Source of the DNA: Holophagaceae bacterium
GTDB taxonomy: Bacteria; Acidobacteriota; Holophagae; Holophagales; Holophagaceae
Assembly (NCBI GenBank): GCA_021286765.1
Contig: JAJTBS010000001.1
Coordinates: forward strand, 682,001-746,000
Length of the DNA: 64,000 nt
Direction of reading: 5' to 3'
Shown here piece by piece: positions 52,737 to 61,775 of the stretch (within the stretch, counting starts at the first letter, position 1; each line of letters opens with the position of its first letter). The notes beneath the pieces were generated by a model, which saw nothing but the letters and a program-made list of their open reading frames with translations, searched no databases and was not told the DNA's origin. A program made the position numbers and the translations under genes.

Positions 52737-53933
52737 CTACCGAAGCGCCTGAACCACCAGCTTCACGTCCTTCCGGGTGCTCGCGATGTCCAGCGCCACG
52801 GGTGTGGCTGGCGTTGCATCCTCCGTCCACCGCACCAGATAGCGGGACCCGAACACCTGGATGCCCTGCCCGAACTGGGCCTCCACCCCGGCGCTCAGAG
52901 GAAAGGCGAAGCCACCGGTGGCTGGAGCGACGGTGCCGATGTGCCCCATGACGTTCTGGCCCGCCCCCGCCACGGAATAAAGCGTGACGCCGGCGGCGAC
53001 AGCTTTGTTCTTCAACTCCGCCTGGAGCAGGGTCATGTCGCGGGTGGCCAGGGAGGCCGCTTCGGCGGGTCCGCCCAAGTCGCCCTTTTCTCGCACAAAA
53101 CCACGGCCACTCGTGTCGCCAGGCCTGCGATCCGGCCTCGTCGCCGCGTGTTTCACAGTCGGGTGGGACAGATCATCCGTTTCACACCTGGAGAACACAA
53201 TGAGGTGTTTCTGGCCTGCCAGGGGAGCGAGCTGGTCCAGGATCCCTCCCAGCACTTTCGACTCGCGGGCCGCAGTCGCGAGCAGTCCTGCGACAAATCC
53301 CGGGTTGTTCAAGTTGAGCCGGTCGAGAACATTGACGCCGCGCTGATCAATGGTGCCCTTGGCCCACCCTGAAGCGCCGCTTCTGAACCGGGCCAACAGG
53401 GCGGTCAGGGCCTCCTGGCCCGGAGCGCCATCGGAGGCATCCGAGAAGCCAGCCTGGAACCCTGAGCCCTGGAGCGATTCCTTGGACATCCCCACCAGGC
53501 TCTCCGGCAGCAGCTCCGGCACCTTCGCCAGCGCCTCGGCCCAGAGCGCCCTGCGGAGGGAGAAACCCGGCATGAGCGACTCCAGGGAATCCTTGCCCCG
53601 GGCCACGATGAACACCCGGTCCCCATCCGGCACCTTGGTCAGGAAATCCGCCGCCGCCACGAAGGCCGTGGCACGCATGTTCGTATCGCGGATGGGCTCG
53701 AAGACCAGCACCCAGGACTGGGCGGCGTCCGCGGTCTGGGCCGGGGTCTTCACCTGGACCAGGGCGCGGGGCTTGCCGTCGACCTTCACCCGGAACTCCT
53801 CAGGCTTCAGGTCGCCCACCATGGCGCCCCGGGCGTCCAACGCCAGCACCCAGGCCTCGTTCCTGGGCTGTCCGGGCTGGCCCGCCAGGAGACTCATGCC
53901 GAGGATCAAACCAAAGCAGCGACGGTAGAACAT
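52737..53933 (-). CDS. VWFA-related exported protein (acidobacterial type)
   Basis: 398 residues. The signal peptide has cleavage near LAGQP (about residue 17-20). It is followed by the beta-hairpin LKPEEFRVKVDGKPRAL (about 43-60) and a VWFA-like fold (QSWVLVFEPIRDTNMRATAFVAAADFL at about 71-97, LIVFSRCETDDLSH in the second half). This is the arrangement of the VWFA-related family that is expanded in Acidobacteria. The D-x-S-x-S metal site is not preserved (EPIRDTN instead), so metal binding is doubtful. GGGG lies 6 bases before the ATG. It is 58 bases downstream of the deacetylase gene. Confidence 0.78.
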   Translation of the reverse strand: MFYRRCFGLILGMSLLAGQPGQPRNEAWVLALDARGAMVGDLKPEEFRVKVDGKPRALVQVKTPAQTADAAQSWVLVFEPIRDTNMRATAFVAAADFLTKVPDGDRVFIVARGKDSLESLMPGFSLRRALWAEALAKVPELLPESLVGMSKESLQGSGFQAGFSDASDGAPGQEALTALLARFRSGASGWAKGTIDQRGVNVLDRLNLNNPGFVAGLLATAARESKVLGGILDQLAPLAGQKHLIVFSRCETDDLSHPTVKHAATRPDRRPGDTSGRGFVREKGDLGGPAEAASLATRDMTLLQAELKNKAVAAGVTLYSVAGAGQNVMGHIGTVAPATGGFAFPLSAGVEAQFGQGIQVFGSRYLVRWTEDATPATPVALDIASTRKDVKLVVQALR

Positions 53934-53991
53934 GCAGTCCCCTTCTTTGTGGATGATGGAATCCCCATTATGAGCACACCTGGTCCGGGCC

Positions 53992-54921
53992 TCACAGCCC
54001 CAGCTGGTCCAGCCGTTCCGTCAGGCGTCGTTCCGAGAACAGCAGGTCATCGGGATCCGTGGCCTTGGCCCGCCAGGCTTTCACGAAGCCCTGATCGCCA
54101 CGCTCGGCGGAGACCGCATCGGCCAGGGCCTCGCCTCCGGGCAGGTTCTTCGGCATGAGCGCATAGGCCGGATCCTGGAAAGCTTCGCCGGGGCCGATCC
54201 AGACCCAACCCTTGGCGCGGAAGAAGTCGATGACGTCGCCGAGGAAGAGGCCGTTGAGCAGGCGGCTGTGCATGAGGATGACGTGCGGGATCTCCCGGCC
54301 GAAGACCTCGCGGCTCCAGCGGTCGTAGAAGCGGGCGCAGGCCCACAGGTGCTTCAGGTAGAGGTCGCGGTAGGGGGCCAGGTCCGCGGAGGGCTCCCGC
54401 TCCAGGCGCTTCCGCAGACGTTCGTCCAGCAGCCAGTCCGCGGTGTCGATGCTCACATGGCCGATGGCGTCGCCCCGGGCTTTCAGGAAGGCGTAGAAGC
54501 CATCCCGCTTGGTCACCGTGCTGCCGGCCCGGAGGAACGGATAGCGGTAGCGCTTCGTGAACCCGGGCAGATCCCGGATCAGGGCCTCCCCCTTGAGGAC
54601 ATCCGCCTCGTAGGCTTCCAGGGTCACGTCCTCGCGGTTGAGGTCCCAGTGGCTGTAGCTGTGGTTCGCGAGCAGATGCCCGGCCTCGCCCCAGGCGCGG
54701 AGGAGGGCCAGGCCTTCGGGCGTGTCGCCGCCGTTCACGCCGTTGGTGAAGAGAATGGCCTGCACCTTCCGGGCTTTCAGGACGGCCAGCATGGCCTGAT
54801 GCTGAGCTGGCGCGGCCAGGCGGGGCGCCGGACGCAGGAAAGGGGCATCATCTAGGCTGAGGGCGACCTTCTGGGCCGGAAGCGGCAGGGTCACCAGCAG
54901 GATCAGCAGTCGCTTGAGCAA
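53992..54921 (-). CDS. Exported polysaccharide deacetylase (NodB-like)
   Basis: 309 residues. A signal peptide (about 1-17) is followed by the NodB fold. Motif 1 is SLDDAP (catalytic Asp and metal Asp). Motif 2 is HSYSHWD (H-x3-H metal ligands). Motif 3 is RYRYPFLRAG. It probably removes acetyl groups from peptidoglycan or other cell-surface glycans; the substrate is unknown. A TTG start at 54921 is chosen because GGAGGG lies 4 bases upstream and the signal peptide begins there. Confidence 0.88.
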   Translation of the reverse strand: MLKRLLILLVTLPLPAQKVALSLDDAPFLRPAPRLAAPAQHQAMLAVLKARKVQAILFTNGVNGGDTPEGLALLRAWGEAGHLLANHSYSHWDLNREDVTLEAYEADVLKGEALIRDLPGFTKRYRYPFLRAGSTVTKRDGFYAFLKARGDAIGHVSIDTADWLLDERLRKRLEREPSADLAPYRDLYLKHLWACARFYDRWSREVFGREIPHVILMHSRLLNGLFLGDVIDFFRAKGWVWIGPGEAFQDPAYALMPKNLPGGEALADAVSAERGDQGFVKAWRAKATDPDDLLFSERRLTERLDQLGL

Positions 54922-54974
54922 GGTCCCTCCAAGATTCCCGCCTCAAGGATGACGGCATTGGCCACAATCGTCCC

Positions 54975-56471
54975 ATGCGGATCGCAGCCATCGATGTCGG
55001 CTCGAACTCCATCCACATGGTGGTGGTGGAAGCCGATCCCATGGGCGGTCAGCGCGTGCTGGCCCGGGAGAAGGCCATGGTGCGCCTGGCCCGGGGCGAG
55101 GCGAAGTCCGGGGAGATCGGATCCGAGGCCTTCCGCGCCGGCCTTGAGGCCCTGGGGCAGATGGCCAGGCTCATCCAGGATTTCGGCTGCGACACCCTCA
55201 TGGCCTGCGGCACGGCGGCCCTGCGCGATGCGAACAACGCCCAGGCCTTCGTCCTGGAGGCCGAAAGTCTGGGCATCCCCATCCAGGTGATCTCCGGCGA
55301 GGAGGAGGCCCGCCTCATCCACCAGGCAGTCTCGCACGCCATCCCCTTTCCGCCGGAGCCCGTCGCCCTGGTGGACATCGGGGGCGGCAGCACAGAGCTG
55401 ACCTGGGTGCAGGGGGGCCGCGTCGCGGCGAGCATCTCCCTGCCCTGGGGTCTGCAACGGCTGGCGGACGCGGCCCAGACCGCGGATCCGCCCACGGCCC
55501 AGGACCTCAAGCGACTGCGGAAGATGATCCGCCGCATCCTCAAGAAGGCCCGCAAGGACCTGCCCTCGGAGCTGCCCGAGCCCGCCCTGATCCTCGGCAC
55601 CTCCGGCACCTTGGAGGACCTCGCCCGGGGCGCGGCCGCAGGCCAGGCCTTCACGGTCGGGCAGCTGCGGGATTTCGCCCTGAAGCTCTGGCGGGTGGAT
55701 TCCCTGCACCGGACCGATCGCCTCGGTGTGGATCCCAAGCGGTCCGAGGTCCTGCATGTGGGCGCCATCTGGGCTCTCTCGCTCATGGAGTGGCTGGGCT
55801 GCCCGCCGCTGCGCCACCTGCCCGTGGGCCTGCGCGAGGGCATGATCTGGGAGGCACTCAAGCACGGCGGCGCCGCCATCCCGCCCCTGGCGGAGCGCCG
55901 TCGGGGCTCCGTCGAACAGCTGGCCGCCCGGCTCGATCCGGACCCAGGCCACAGCCGCCACGTGGCGCGCCTGGCCGATGAGCTCTTCACCTCCCTCCAG
56001 CCCCACTTCGAGCTGGGCGACACGGAACGCCAGTGGCTGGCCTTCGCGGCCCGCCTGCATGACATCGGCTTTTCCATCTCCGAAAAGGGCCACCACAAGC
56101 ACGGCGAATACCTCATCCGCAATGCTGCCCTGCCCGGTTTCTGGCCCGAGGAGGTCGACGTGCTGGCCCAGGTGGTGCGCTTCCACCGGGGCAAAGTGCC
56201 CCACCACGCGAAGCACGAGACCTTCCGGGCCCTGGCACCTTGGCATCGCCAGGTGGTCCGCAAGCTGGCGGCCATCCTCCGCGCCGCCGATGCCCTCGAC
56301 CGGCGCCGGCGGCAGGCCGTGCGCCACCTGGCCGTGGAAGCCGACGAGCAGCGCCTGTACCTCATCCTGGATGCCGCCGGAGATGCCGGCCCGGAGATGG
56401 AGGCCTTTCTCGACAAGGGCACCCTCCTGGGAACCCTGCTGGACCGCCGGATTGAAGTCACCGTAGTCTAG
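54975..56471 (+). CDS. Ppx/GppA exopolyphosphatase/guanosine pentaphosphatase-like protein
   Basis: 498 residues. The ASKHA-type ATPase fold starts AAIDVGSNSIHMVVVEA. Phosphate loop residues are in GGGSTELTW (about 138-146), and the C-terminal HD-type helical domain (about 310-460) has H-S-R-H-V and ARLHDIGFS motifs. It removes terminal phosphates from polyphosphate or converts pppGpp to ppGpp. The two cannot be separated by inspection. The ribosome site is weak. It is followed 8 bases later by a LeuA-like gene. Confidence 0.9.
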   Translation: MRIAAIDVGSNSIHMVVVEADPMGGQRVLAREKAMVRLARGEAKSGEIGSEAFRAGLEALGQMARLIQDFGCDTLMACGTAALRDANNAQAFVLEAESLGIPIQVISGEEEARLIHQAVSHAIPFPPEPVALVDIGGGSTELTWVQGGRVAASISLPWGLQRLADAAQTADPPTAQDLKRLRKMIRRILKKARKDLPSELPEPALILGTSGTLEDLARGAAAGQAFTVGQLRDFALKLWRVDSLHRTDRLGVDPKRSEVLHVGAIWALSLMEWLGCPPLRHLPVGLREGMIWEALKHGGAAIPPLAERRRGSVEQLAARLDPDPGHSRHVARLADELFTSLQPHFELGDTERQWLAFAARLHDIGFSISEKGHHKHGEYLIRNAALPGFWPEEVDVLAQVVRFHRGKVPHHAKHETFRALAPWHRQVVRKLAAILRAADALDRRRRQAVRHLAVEADEQRLYLILDAAGDAGPEMEAFLDKGTLLGTLLDRRIEVTVV

Positions 56472-56478
56472 TCATTCC

Positions 56479-57681
56479 ATGACCCTCGACGAGCTGATCA
56501 ACGACTGGAACGGCCTGCCCGCCAAGGGCGACCGGATTCCCCTGCTGAACGACGAGACCCTCCGGGATGGCCTGCAGAGCCCCTCCGTGCGGGATCCCGA
56601 CATCTCTGCCAAGCGGGACCTCACCCACCGTCTGGCCCGCCTGGGGGTCGATGCAGTCGACCTGGGCATGCCCGGGGCGGGCCCCAAGGCCCTGGCGGCC
56701 GTTCGTGCCCTGATGGTGGAGATCCGCGACCATCGCCTGCCCATCTCGCCCAACGTGGCGGTTCGCACCCTGGAAGCCGACCTCGCCCAGGTGGCCGAGA
56801 TCCAGCAGCGCGCCGGTGTGCCCTTGGAAGCCGGGGCCTTCCTGGGCTCCAGCCCCATTCGCATGGACGTGGAGGGCTGGGATCTGGATTTCCTGGTCGG
56901 CACCGCGCGCAAGGCCATCGCCTTCTGCCGCCGCCACGAAGTCCCCGTGATGATGGTGACTGAGGACAGCACCCGGGCCCGGCCGGACGTGCTGAAGGCC
57001 ATCTATGGCGCGGCCATGGATGAGGGCGCCCAGTCCATCTGCCTGTCCGATACCTGCGGCCACGCCACCCCGTACGGCGTGCGGCGTCTGGTCCAGTTCA
57101 TCAAGGACGAGGTGGTGAAGGACCGCTCGGTCCGCATCGACTGGCACGGCCACAACGACCGGGGCCTGGGCGTGGCCAATGCCATTGCCGCCTTCGAGGC
57201 TGGCGCGGACCGCCTCCACGGCAGCATCCTGGGCATCGGCGAGCGCTGTGGCAACGTGGCCCTGGACCAGCTCATGATCAACCTGCACCTCATGGGCTAC
57301 CCCAAGGGGGACCTCTCGGACCTCCCGGCCCTGGCCGAACTGGTCGCGGAGCTCTGCGATGTGGAGATTCCCGCCAACTACCCCGTGCTGGGCCGCGACG
57401 CCTTCCGCACGGGCACCGGTGTCCATGCCGCCGCCATCGTGAAGGCGCTGCATCGAGGCGACGTGGAACTGGCCGATGCTGTCTACTCCGGCGTCCCCGC
57501 GGCCCTGGTGGGCCGCCGCCAGGAGATCGAGATCGGTCCCCTGGCCGGTCACAGCAACGTCGTCTACTGGCTGGAGATGAACGGCTACGACCCCAGTGCC
57601 GAACGCGTGGACCGCATCCTCCAGGCCGCCAAGAACAGCCCGAGGATCCTCAGCGAAGCCGAGATCCGGGCCGTGCTCTGA
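56479..57681 (+). CDS. LeuA/HMGL-like acyltransferase without regulatory domain
   Basis: 400 residues of the DRE-TIM (HMGL-like) superfamily. The catalytic motif is NDETLRDGLQSPSV (about 24-37). The metal-binding HGHNDRGLGVANAIAAFEAGA (about 222-242) and GIGERCGN (about 254-261) are intact. A short C-terminal subdomain follows, but the LeuA allosteric domain is absent. It could be a 2-isopropylmalate, citramalate or homocitrate-type synthase. The substrate cannot be fixed. It sits 8 bases after ppx/gppA. No other leucine genes are in the window. Confidence 0.82.
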   Translation: MTLDELINDWNGLPAKGDRIPLLNDETLRDGLQSPSVRDPDISAKRDLTHRLARLGVDAVDLGMPGAGPKALAAVRALMVEIRDHRLPISPNVAVRTLEADLAQVAEIQQRAGVPLEAGAFLGSSPIRMDVEGWDLDFLVGTARKAIAFCRRHEVPVMMVTEDSTRARPDVLKAIYGAAMDEGAQSICLSDTCGHATPYGVRRLVQFIKDEVVKDRSVRIDWHGHNDRGLGVANAIAAFEAGADRLHGSILGIGERCGNVALDQLMINLHLMGYPKGDLSDLPALAELVAELCDVEIPANYPVLGRDAFRTGTGVHAAAIVKALHRGDVELADAVYSGVPAALVGRRQEIEIGPLAGHSNVVYWLEMNGYDPSAERVDRILQAAKNSPRILSEAEIRAVL

Positions 57682-57690
57682 ATCACGTGG

Positions 57691-58362
57691 TCAGGCCATC
57701 CCGGTCACGTCCCCGGCGCTGAGGCGTCGGATCCCCTCGGCGGTGGCCACCTTCAGCCGCCCATCCGGCTCCCAGCCCAGACAGGTGCCCTGCCCATCCT
57801 CCCAGCGGATGGCGGCACCGGGTTCGGGCCAGCAGAAGGGAGGTTGAATGTTTCTCGTCAAATCCTTCCAAAGAGCAATGATGGATTCTCCCAGGTCAAT
57901 TGCGGCCGGCCCACCCAGGCCCAGCTCCGTCAGGCTGGCCGGTGGGAAGGCCCGGACGGGAATGGCGGGAGCCGAGGTGAGGTTCACCCCCAGTCCGAGG
58001 ATCAGGCGAGGGCCGAACTGCTCGCCCAGAATGCCCCCCACCTTGACCAGGCGGCCACCCTTCCGGGCCACGAGATCGTTGGGCCACTTCAGCCCCAGGA
58101 CCTGACCGTCCGGGTCCAGCACCTGGGTGGCGGCCACCATCGCCCGCTGGAGGATGAGCCCCGGCGCCACGCCTTCCGGGGCCGGAAGGGCCGCGGACAT
58201 CCAGAGGCCAGCCCCAGCGGCACTCTCCCATCGGTTGCCCTGACGGCCCCGCCCGTCCGTCTGGCGTTCCGCCAGCACGGCGCAGAAACCCAGGTGGGGG
58301 TTCCGCCGCAGGAAGGCCTGGGTGGAGTCCACCAGGGCCAGCCGGATCAGCGGCAGGTCCAC
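57691..58362 (-). CDS. birA: Biotin--[acetyl-CoA-carboxylase] ligase (BirA catalytic form)
   Basis: 223 residues. It attaches biotin to BCCP. The catalytic core has ALVDSTQAFLRR, the biotinyl-AMP loop TDGRGRQGNRWESAAGAGLW, LKWPNDLVARKG, and GGILGEQFGPRLILGLGVNL. It lacks the N-terminal DNA-binding domain, so it is not a repressor. A GTG start at 58362 is chosen because it directly follows the coaX stop; the upstream frame overlaps coaX and has no homology. Confidence 0.92.
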   Translation of the reverse strand: MDLPLIRLALVDSTQAFLRRNPHLGFCAVLAERQTDGRGRQGNRWESAAGAGLWMSAALPAPEGVAPGLILQRAMVAATQVLDPDGQVLGLKWPNDLVARKGGRLVKVGGILGEQFGPRLILGLGVNLTSAPAIPVRAFPPASLTELGLGGPAAIDLGESIIALWKDLTRNIQPPFCWPEPGAAIRWEDGQGTCLGWEPDGRLKVATAEGIRRLSAGDVTGMA

Positions 58363-58363
58363 G

Positions 58364-59158
58364 CTATTTCCGCCCACCCTGGTTGCGGAACCAGAGGATG
58401 CGCAGGCCATCCAGGGTCAGGTCCGGGGCGATGTGCCGGATGTGCTTGGTGTGCGGCGCGATGACCTTGGCCAGCCCGCCCGTGGCGGCCACCTTGGCCT
58501 CGGGGCACTCTTCCAGCAGGCGATCCAGGATGCCGTCCACCATGCCCACGTAGCCGTAGAAGATGCCGGACTGCATGGCCTGCACCGTGTTGCGGCCCAC
58601 CAGGCGCTCGGGTTCGGCGATCTCCACGCGGGGCAGGCGGCTGGCCCGCTGGAACAGGGCGTCGGCACTGATCTTCAGGCCGGGACAAATCAGGCCTCCC
58701 AGGTATTCCTTCTTGGCGTTGACCACGTCGAAGGTGGTCGCCGTGCCGAAGTCCACCACGATGAGGGGGGCGCCGAACTTCTCGATGCCCGCCACGGCGT
58801 TGACCAGGCGGTCCGCCCCCAACTCCGCCGGATTGTCGATGAGCACCTTCACGCCGGTCTTGACCCCCGGCTCGACATAAAAGGCGTCCACGTGGAAGAA
58901 GGTCTTGGCCAGGCTCATGAGCACGGGATGCAGGGGCGGCACCACGCAGGAAATGGCCACGTGCTTGATCTGGCTGGCCTCGATGCCCTGGTGCCGCATG
59001 AGGGCCAGGGCTGACAGTCCATACTCGTCCACGGTGCGTTCACGGCTGGTGGCCAGGCGCCAGGAGTGCAGCAAGGGCGCGTCCGGCCCCTGGTTCAGGT
59101 CGAAGATCCCCAACACCACGTTGGTATTGCCCACATCCACGGCCAGCAGAAGACTCAT
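58364..59158 (-). CDS. coaX: Type III pantothenate kinase
   Basis: First step of coenzyme A synthesis, ATP-dependent phosphorylation of pantothenate. 264 residues. It starts LLAVDVGNTNVVLGIF. The pantothenate/metal motifs are PAELGADRLVNAVA and VVDFGTATTFDVV (about 118-131). The C-terminal IAPDLTLDGL is also typical of CoaX. GGAG lies 7 bases before the ATG at 59158; the frame upstream is short and without homology. It is coupled to birA (1-base gap), so the CoA and biotin cofactor genes are paired. Confidence 0.95.
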   Translation of the reverse strand: MSLLLAVDVGNTNVVLGIFDLNQGPDAPLLHSWRLATSRERTVDEYGLSALALMRHQGIEASQIKHVAISCVVPPLHPVLMSLAKTFFHVDAFYVEPGVKTGVKVLIDNPAELGADRLVNAVAGIEKFGAPLIVVDFGTATTFDVVNAKKEYLGGLICPGLKISADALFQRASRLPRVEIAEPERLVGRNTVQAMQSGIFYGYVGMVDGILDRLLEECPEAKVAATGGLAKVIAPHTKHIRHIAPDLTLDGLRILWFRNQGGRK

Positions 59159-59268
59159 GCGCACGCTCCAAGCCATCCAGGATCGCCTAGGGTGGTCTGC
59201 GATGCCAGCCCCTTGTGATGCGGATTCCCGCCAGCCTTCGGTAGCCTGGGGGTCTGCCTGGAGCCGCC

Positions 59269-60639
59269 ATGCCCCGCACCATGATCGAACCCTTCCGCAT
59301 CAAGTCCGTCGAGCCCATCCGCATGACCAACGCCCAGGAGCGGCTGGGGATGCTGGAAGCCGCCCAGCTGAACGTGTTCAAGCTGCGGGCCGAGGACGTG
59401 CTGCTGGACTGGCTGACGGATTCGGGCACCGGCGCCATGAGCTCCGCCCAGTGGGGGGCGATCATGGTGGGCGACGAGAGCTACGCAGGTTCGCGCAGCT
59501 TCTTCCGCCTGGAATCCGTGCTGAAGGACATCACGGGCATGGACCACTTCGTTCCCACCCACCAGGGCCGGGCCGCCGAAAAGGTCCTGTTCAGCGCCGT
59601 CTGCAAGAAGGGGGACCTGGTCCCCAACAACTGCCACTTCGACACCACCCGGGCCAACCTGGAATTCAACGGTGTGGAGGCCGCGGACCTGGTGGTCCCC
59701 GAAGGCCTGCAGCCCAGCCTCGTGGCCCCCTTCAAGGGCAACATCGATCTGGCCCGCGTCGAGGCGATGCTGAAGCAGGAAGGCCACCGCATCCCCTTCG
59801 GGATGATCACCGTGACCAACAACACCGGCGGCGGCCAGCCGGTCTCCATGGCCAACATCCGCGCCTACTCGGAACTGCTCAAGCAGCACGGCAAGCCCTT
59901 CATCATGGATGTCTGCCGCTTCGCGGAAAACGCCATGTTCATCAAGCTCCGCGAGCCGGGCTATGAGAACACGCCCATCAAGGCCATCTGCCAGGAGATG
60001 TTCAGCTACGCCGACGGCTGCACCATGAGCGCCAAGAAGGACGGCATGGTGAACATCGGCGGCTTCATCATGCTGCGCAGCGACGAGTGGCTGGACCCCG
60101 TCCGCAACATGCTCATCCTCACCGAGGGTTTCCCCACTTACGGCGGCCTCGCGGGCCGCGATCTGGATGCCTTGGCCGTGGGTTTGGAAGAGGGCATGGA
60201 GGAGGACTACCTCCGCTACCGCCTCCGCACGGCGGAATACCTGGGCGAGAAGCTGGAGGCCGCGGGTGTCGGGTTCGTGAAGCCCACGGGCGGGCACGCC
60301 GTCTATATCGACGCCAAGACCGTACTGCCCGACATGCCCGTGGCGCAGTATCCCGCCTGGGCCCTGTGCAATGCCCTCTACCTGGAAGGCGGCATCCGGG
60401 GCGTGGAGATCGGCTCCGTCATGTTCGGCAAACGCCTGGATGATGGCACCGAGACCTACCACAGCATGGAGCTGGTGCGCCTGGCCTTCCCCCGCCGGAT
60501 GTACACGCAGAGCCACTTCGACTTCGCCGCCGAGGTCATCGCCGAAGTGAAGGCCAAGGCCAGAGAGATCCGCGGCGTGAAGATCGTCAAGCAGAGCAAG
60601 TATCTGCGGCACTTCACGGCGGAGATGGCCTGGGCCTAA
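59269..60639 (+). CDS. tnaA: Tryptophanase (tyrosine phenol-lyase family)
   Basis: PLP beta-eliminating lyase (456 aa) producing indole, pyruvate and ammonia from tryptophan. The N-terminus EPFRIKSVEPIRMTN, THQGRAAEKVL, TGGGQPVSMAN, FAENAMFIK and the PLP-lysine region FSYADGCTMSAKKDGMVNIGG are clear. Two positions separate the family: residue 381 is Ile (VEIGS), as in tryptophanase, where tyrosine phenol-lyase has Arg. Residue 448 is His (LRHFTA), as in tryptophanase, where TPL has Phe. GGAG is 7 bases before the ATG. No tnaB or tnaC is adjacent. Confidence 0.88.
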   Translation: MPRTMIEPFRIKSVEPIRMTNAQERLGMLEAAQLNVFKLRAEDVLLDWLTDSGTGAMSSAQWGAIMVGDESYAGSRSFFRLESVLKDITGMDHFVPTHQGRAAEKVLFSAVCKKGDLVPNNCHFDTTRANLEFNGVEAADLVVPEGLQPSLVAPFKGNIDLARVEAMLKQEGHRIPFGMITVTNNTGGGQPVSMANIRAYSELLKQHGKPFIMDVCRFAENAMFIKLREPGYENTPIKAICQEMFSYADGCTMSAKKDGMVNIGGFIMLRSDEWLDPVRNMLILTEGFPTYGGLAGRDLDALAVGLEEGMEEDYLRYRLRTAEYLGEKLEAAGVGFVKPTGGHAVYIDAKTVLPDMPVAQYPAWALCNALYLEGGIRGVEIGSVMFGKRLDDGTETYHSMELVRLAFPRRMYTQSHFDFAAEVIAEVKAKAREIRGVKIVKQSKYLRHFTAEMAWA

Positions 60640-60731
60640 GGCCCGGAAGCACCGTACCGTCCCGACTGATTCAGGGCTCATCTCCCGAGGCGAAGTCGCG
60701 TAGGCTACTCCGAACGCCGCCTGGAGTCCGC

Positions 60732-61736
60732 ATGCCCTCCCGCAAGGAGACCCTCTGGTTCATCGTCCTGGCCCTGCTGCTCAGCTGGGGTGTGGGCGCC
60801 CGGTGGCTGCTGGACGAACGCCGGTTCCTGCTCATCCGCCTGCTCATGTGCGTCCCGGCCTTCGTCGCCATGGGCTGCGCCTGGGCCTTCCGGCGGGAGG
60901 CGCCCCGGGCGGCAGGGTTCGCGTTCAGCGGCTGGCGCCCCTGGCTGCTGGCCATGGCCTACCCCTGGATCATGATCCTGGTCTGCCTGGGCCTGGCCTA
61001 CCTGTGGCGCGCCCTCTCGGGCCGGACCGACTTCATCTACCTGAGGCCCCTGGCCGAGTTCCGATTCGGAATCTCGAAGAACCTCGACTTCCATGGCTTG
61101 CGGGCCCTGGGCTTCGCGGCCGCAGCCTGGGTGGCCCTCCTGCTGCCCTGGCTGCTGGCCGCCGCGGCCTACCGGGCCCAGTGGCCGGATCGCCTGCAAG
61201 CGGCCCTGCCCTCCTCCTGGGCCTGGCTGCACCACGCCTTCCGTGCGGCGCTCTTCCTGCCCACCCTCCTCCTCCACGGAATCTTCCCCGGGGAACTCGG
61301 CGAGGAGATGGGCTGGCGGGGCTACCTGGTGCGGCGCTGGGCGGACCGTCCCCTGGTGGCCGCGGCCATCACCATGCCGGTGTGGGCGAGCTTCCACCTG
61401 CCCGTCATCTTCTCGTCAGCCCAGAAGGGCCACCCGGTGCTGAACACGGTGTTCTTGCTTTCCATCGCGGCAGCGGCGGTCCCTTTCGCAGCCCTCTACC
61501 TCTGGGGCCGCTCCGTCTGGCCCTGCGCAGTGCTGCATTTCAGCTGGAACCTGTGGAACCCCATCGTGCTCGGCAATGTCTACACCGGCCACGCCGGACT
61601 CTTCGGGGGCCAGGTGCGCATCTTCAATGGCGAGGCCCTCTTCGGGCTGATCTTCAACGCGGTGGTGGCCATCTGGCTGATCACCCGCTGGCGCCGCATG
61701 GCCTCGCAGACCCAGATGGGCCTGCGGGAGCCCTGA
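60732..61736 (+). CDS. CPBP/Rce1-type intramembrane protease
   Basis: 334 residues, about eight membrane segments. The CAAX-protease (CPBP) motifs are present: motif 1 GELGEEMGWRGYLVRRW (E-E-x3-W-R, about 188-204), motif 2 with FHLPV, and motif 3 HFSWN. In bacteria these proteases act in bacteriocin immunity or membrane proteolysis, and the substrate here is unknown. GGAG lies 6 bases before the ATG. It is followed 39 bases later by an aldehyde dehydrogenase gene. Confidence 0.85.
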   Translation: MPSRKETLWFIVLALLLSWGVGARWLLDERRFLLIRLLMCVPAFVAMGCAWAFRREAPRAAGFAFSGWRPWLLAMAYPWIMILVCLGLAYLWRALSGRTDFIYLRPLAEFRFGISKNLDFHGLRALGFAAAAWVALLLPWLLAAAAYRAQWPDRLQAALPSSWAWLHHAFRAALFLPTLLLHGIFPGELGEEMGWRGYLVRRWADRPLVAAAITMPVWASFHLPVIFSSAQKGHPVLNTVFLLSIAAAAVPFAALYLWGRSVWPCAVLHFSWNLWNPIVLGNVYTGHAGLFGGQVRIFNGEALFGLIFNAVVAIWLITRWRRMASQTQMGLREP

Positions 61737-61775
61737 ATCCTGTAGGATGGGCAGAACCTCCTGACCAGGGTCCCC

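Noticed and set aside
59269-60639. Tyrosine phenol-lyase as the identity of this lyase
   Set aside because: Family position 381 is Ile and 448 is His, the tryptophanase residues; tyrosine phenol-lyase has Arg and Phe.
59155-60681. 508-codon frame antisense to tnaA
   Set aside because: Same reasoning: tnaA is fully conserved, the opposite frame is low-complexity.
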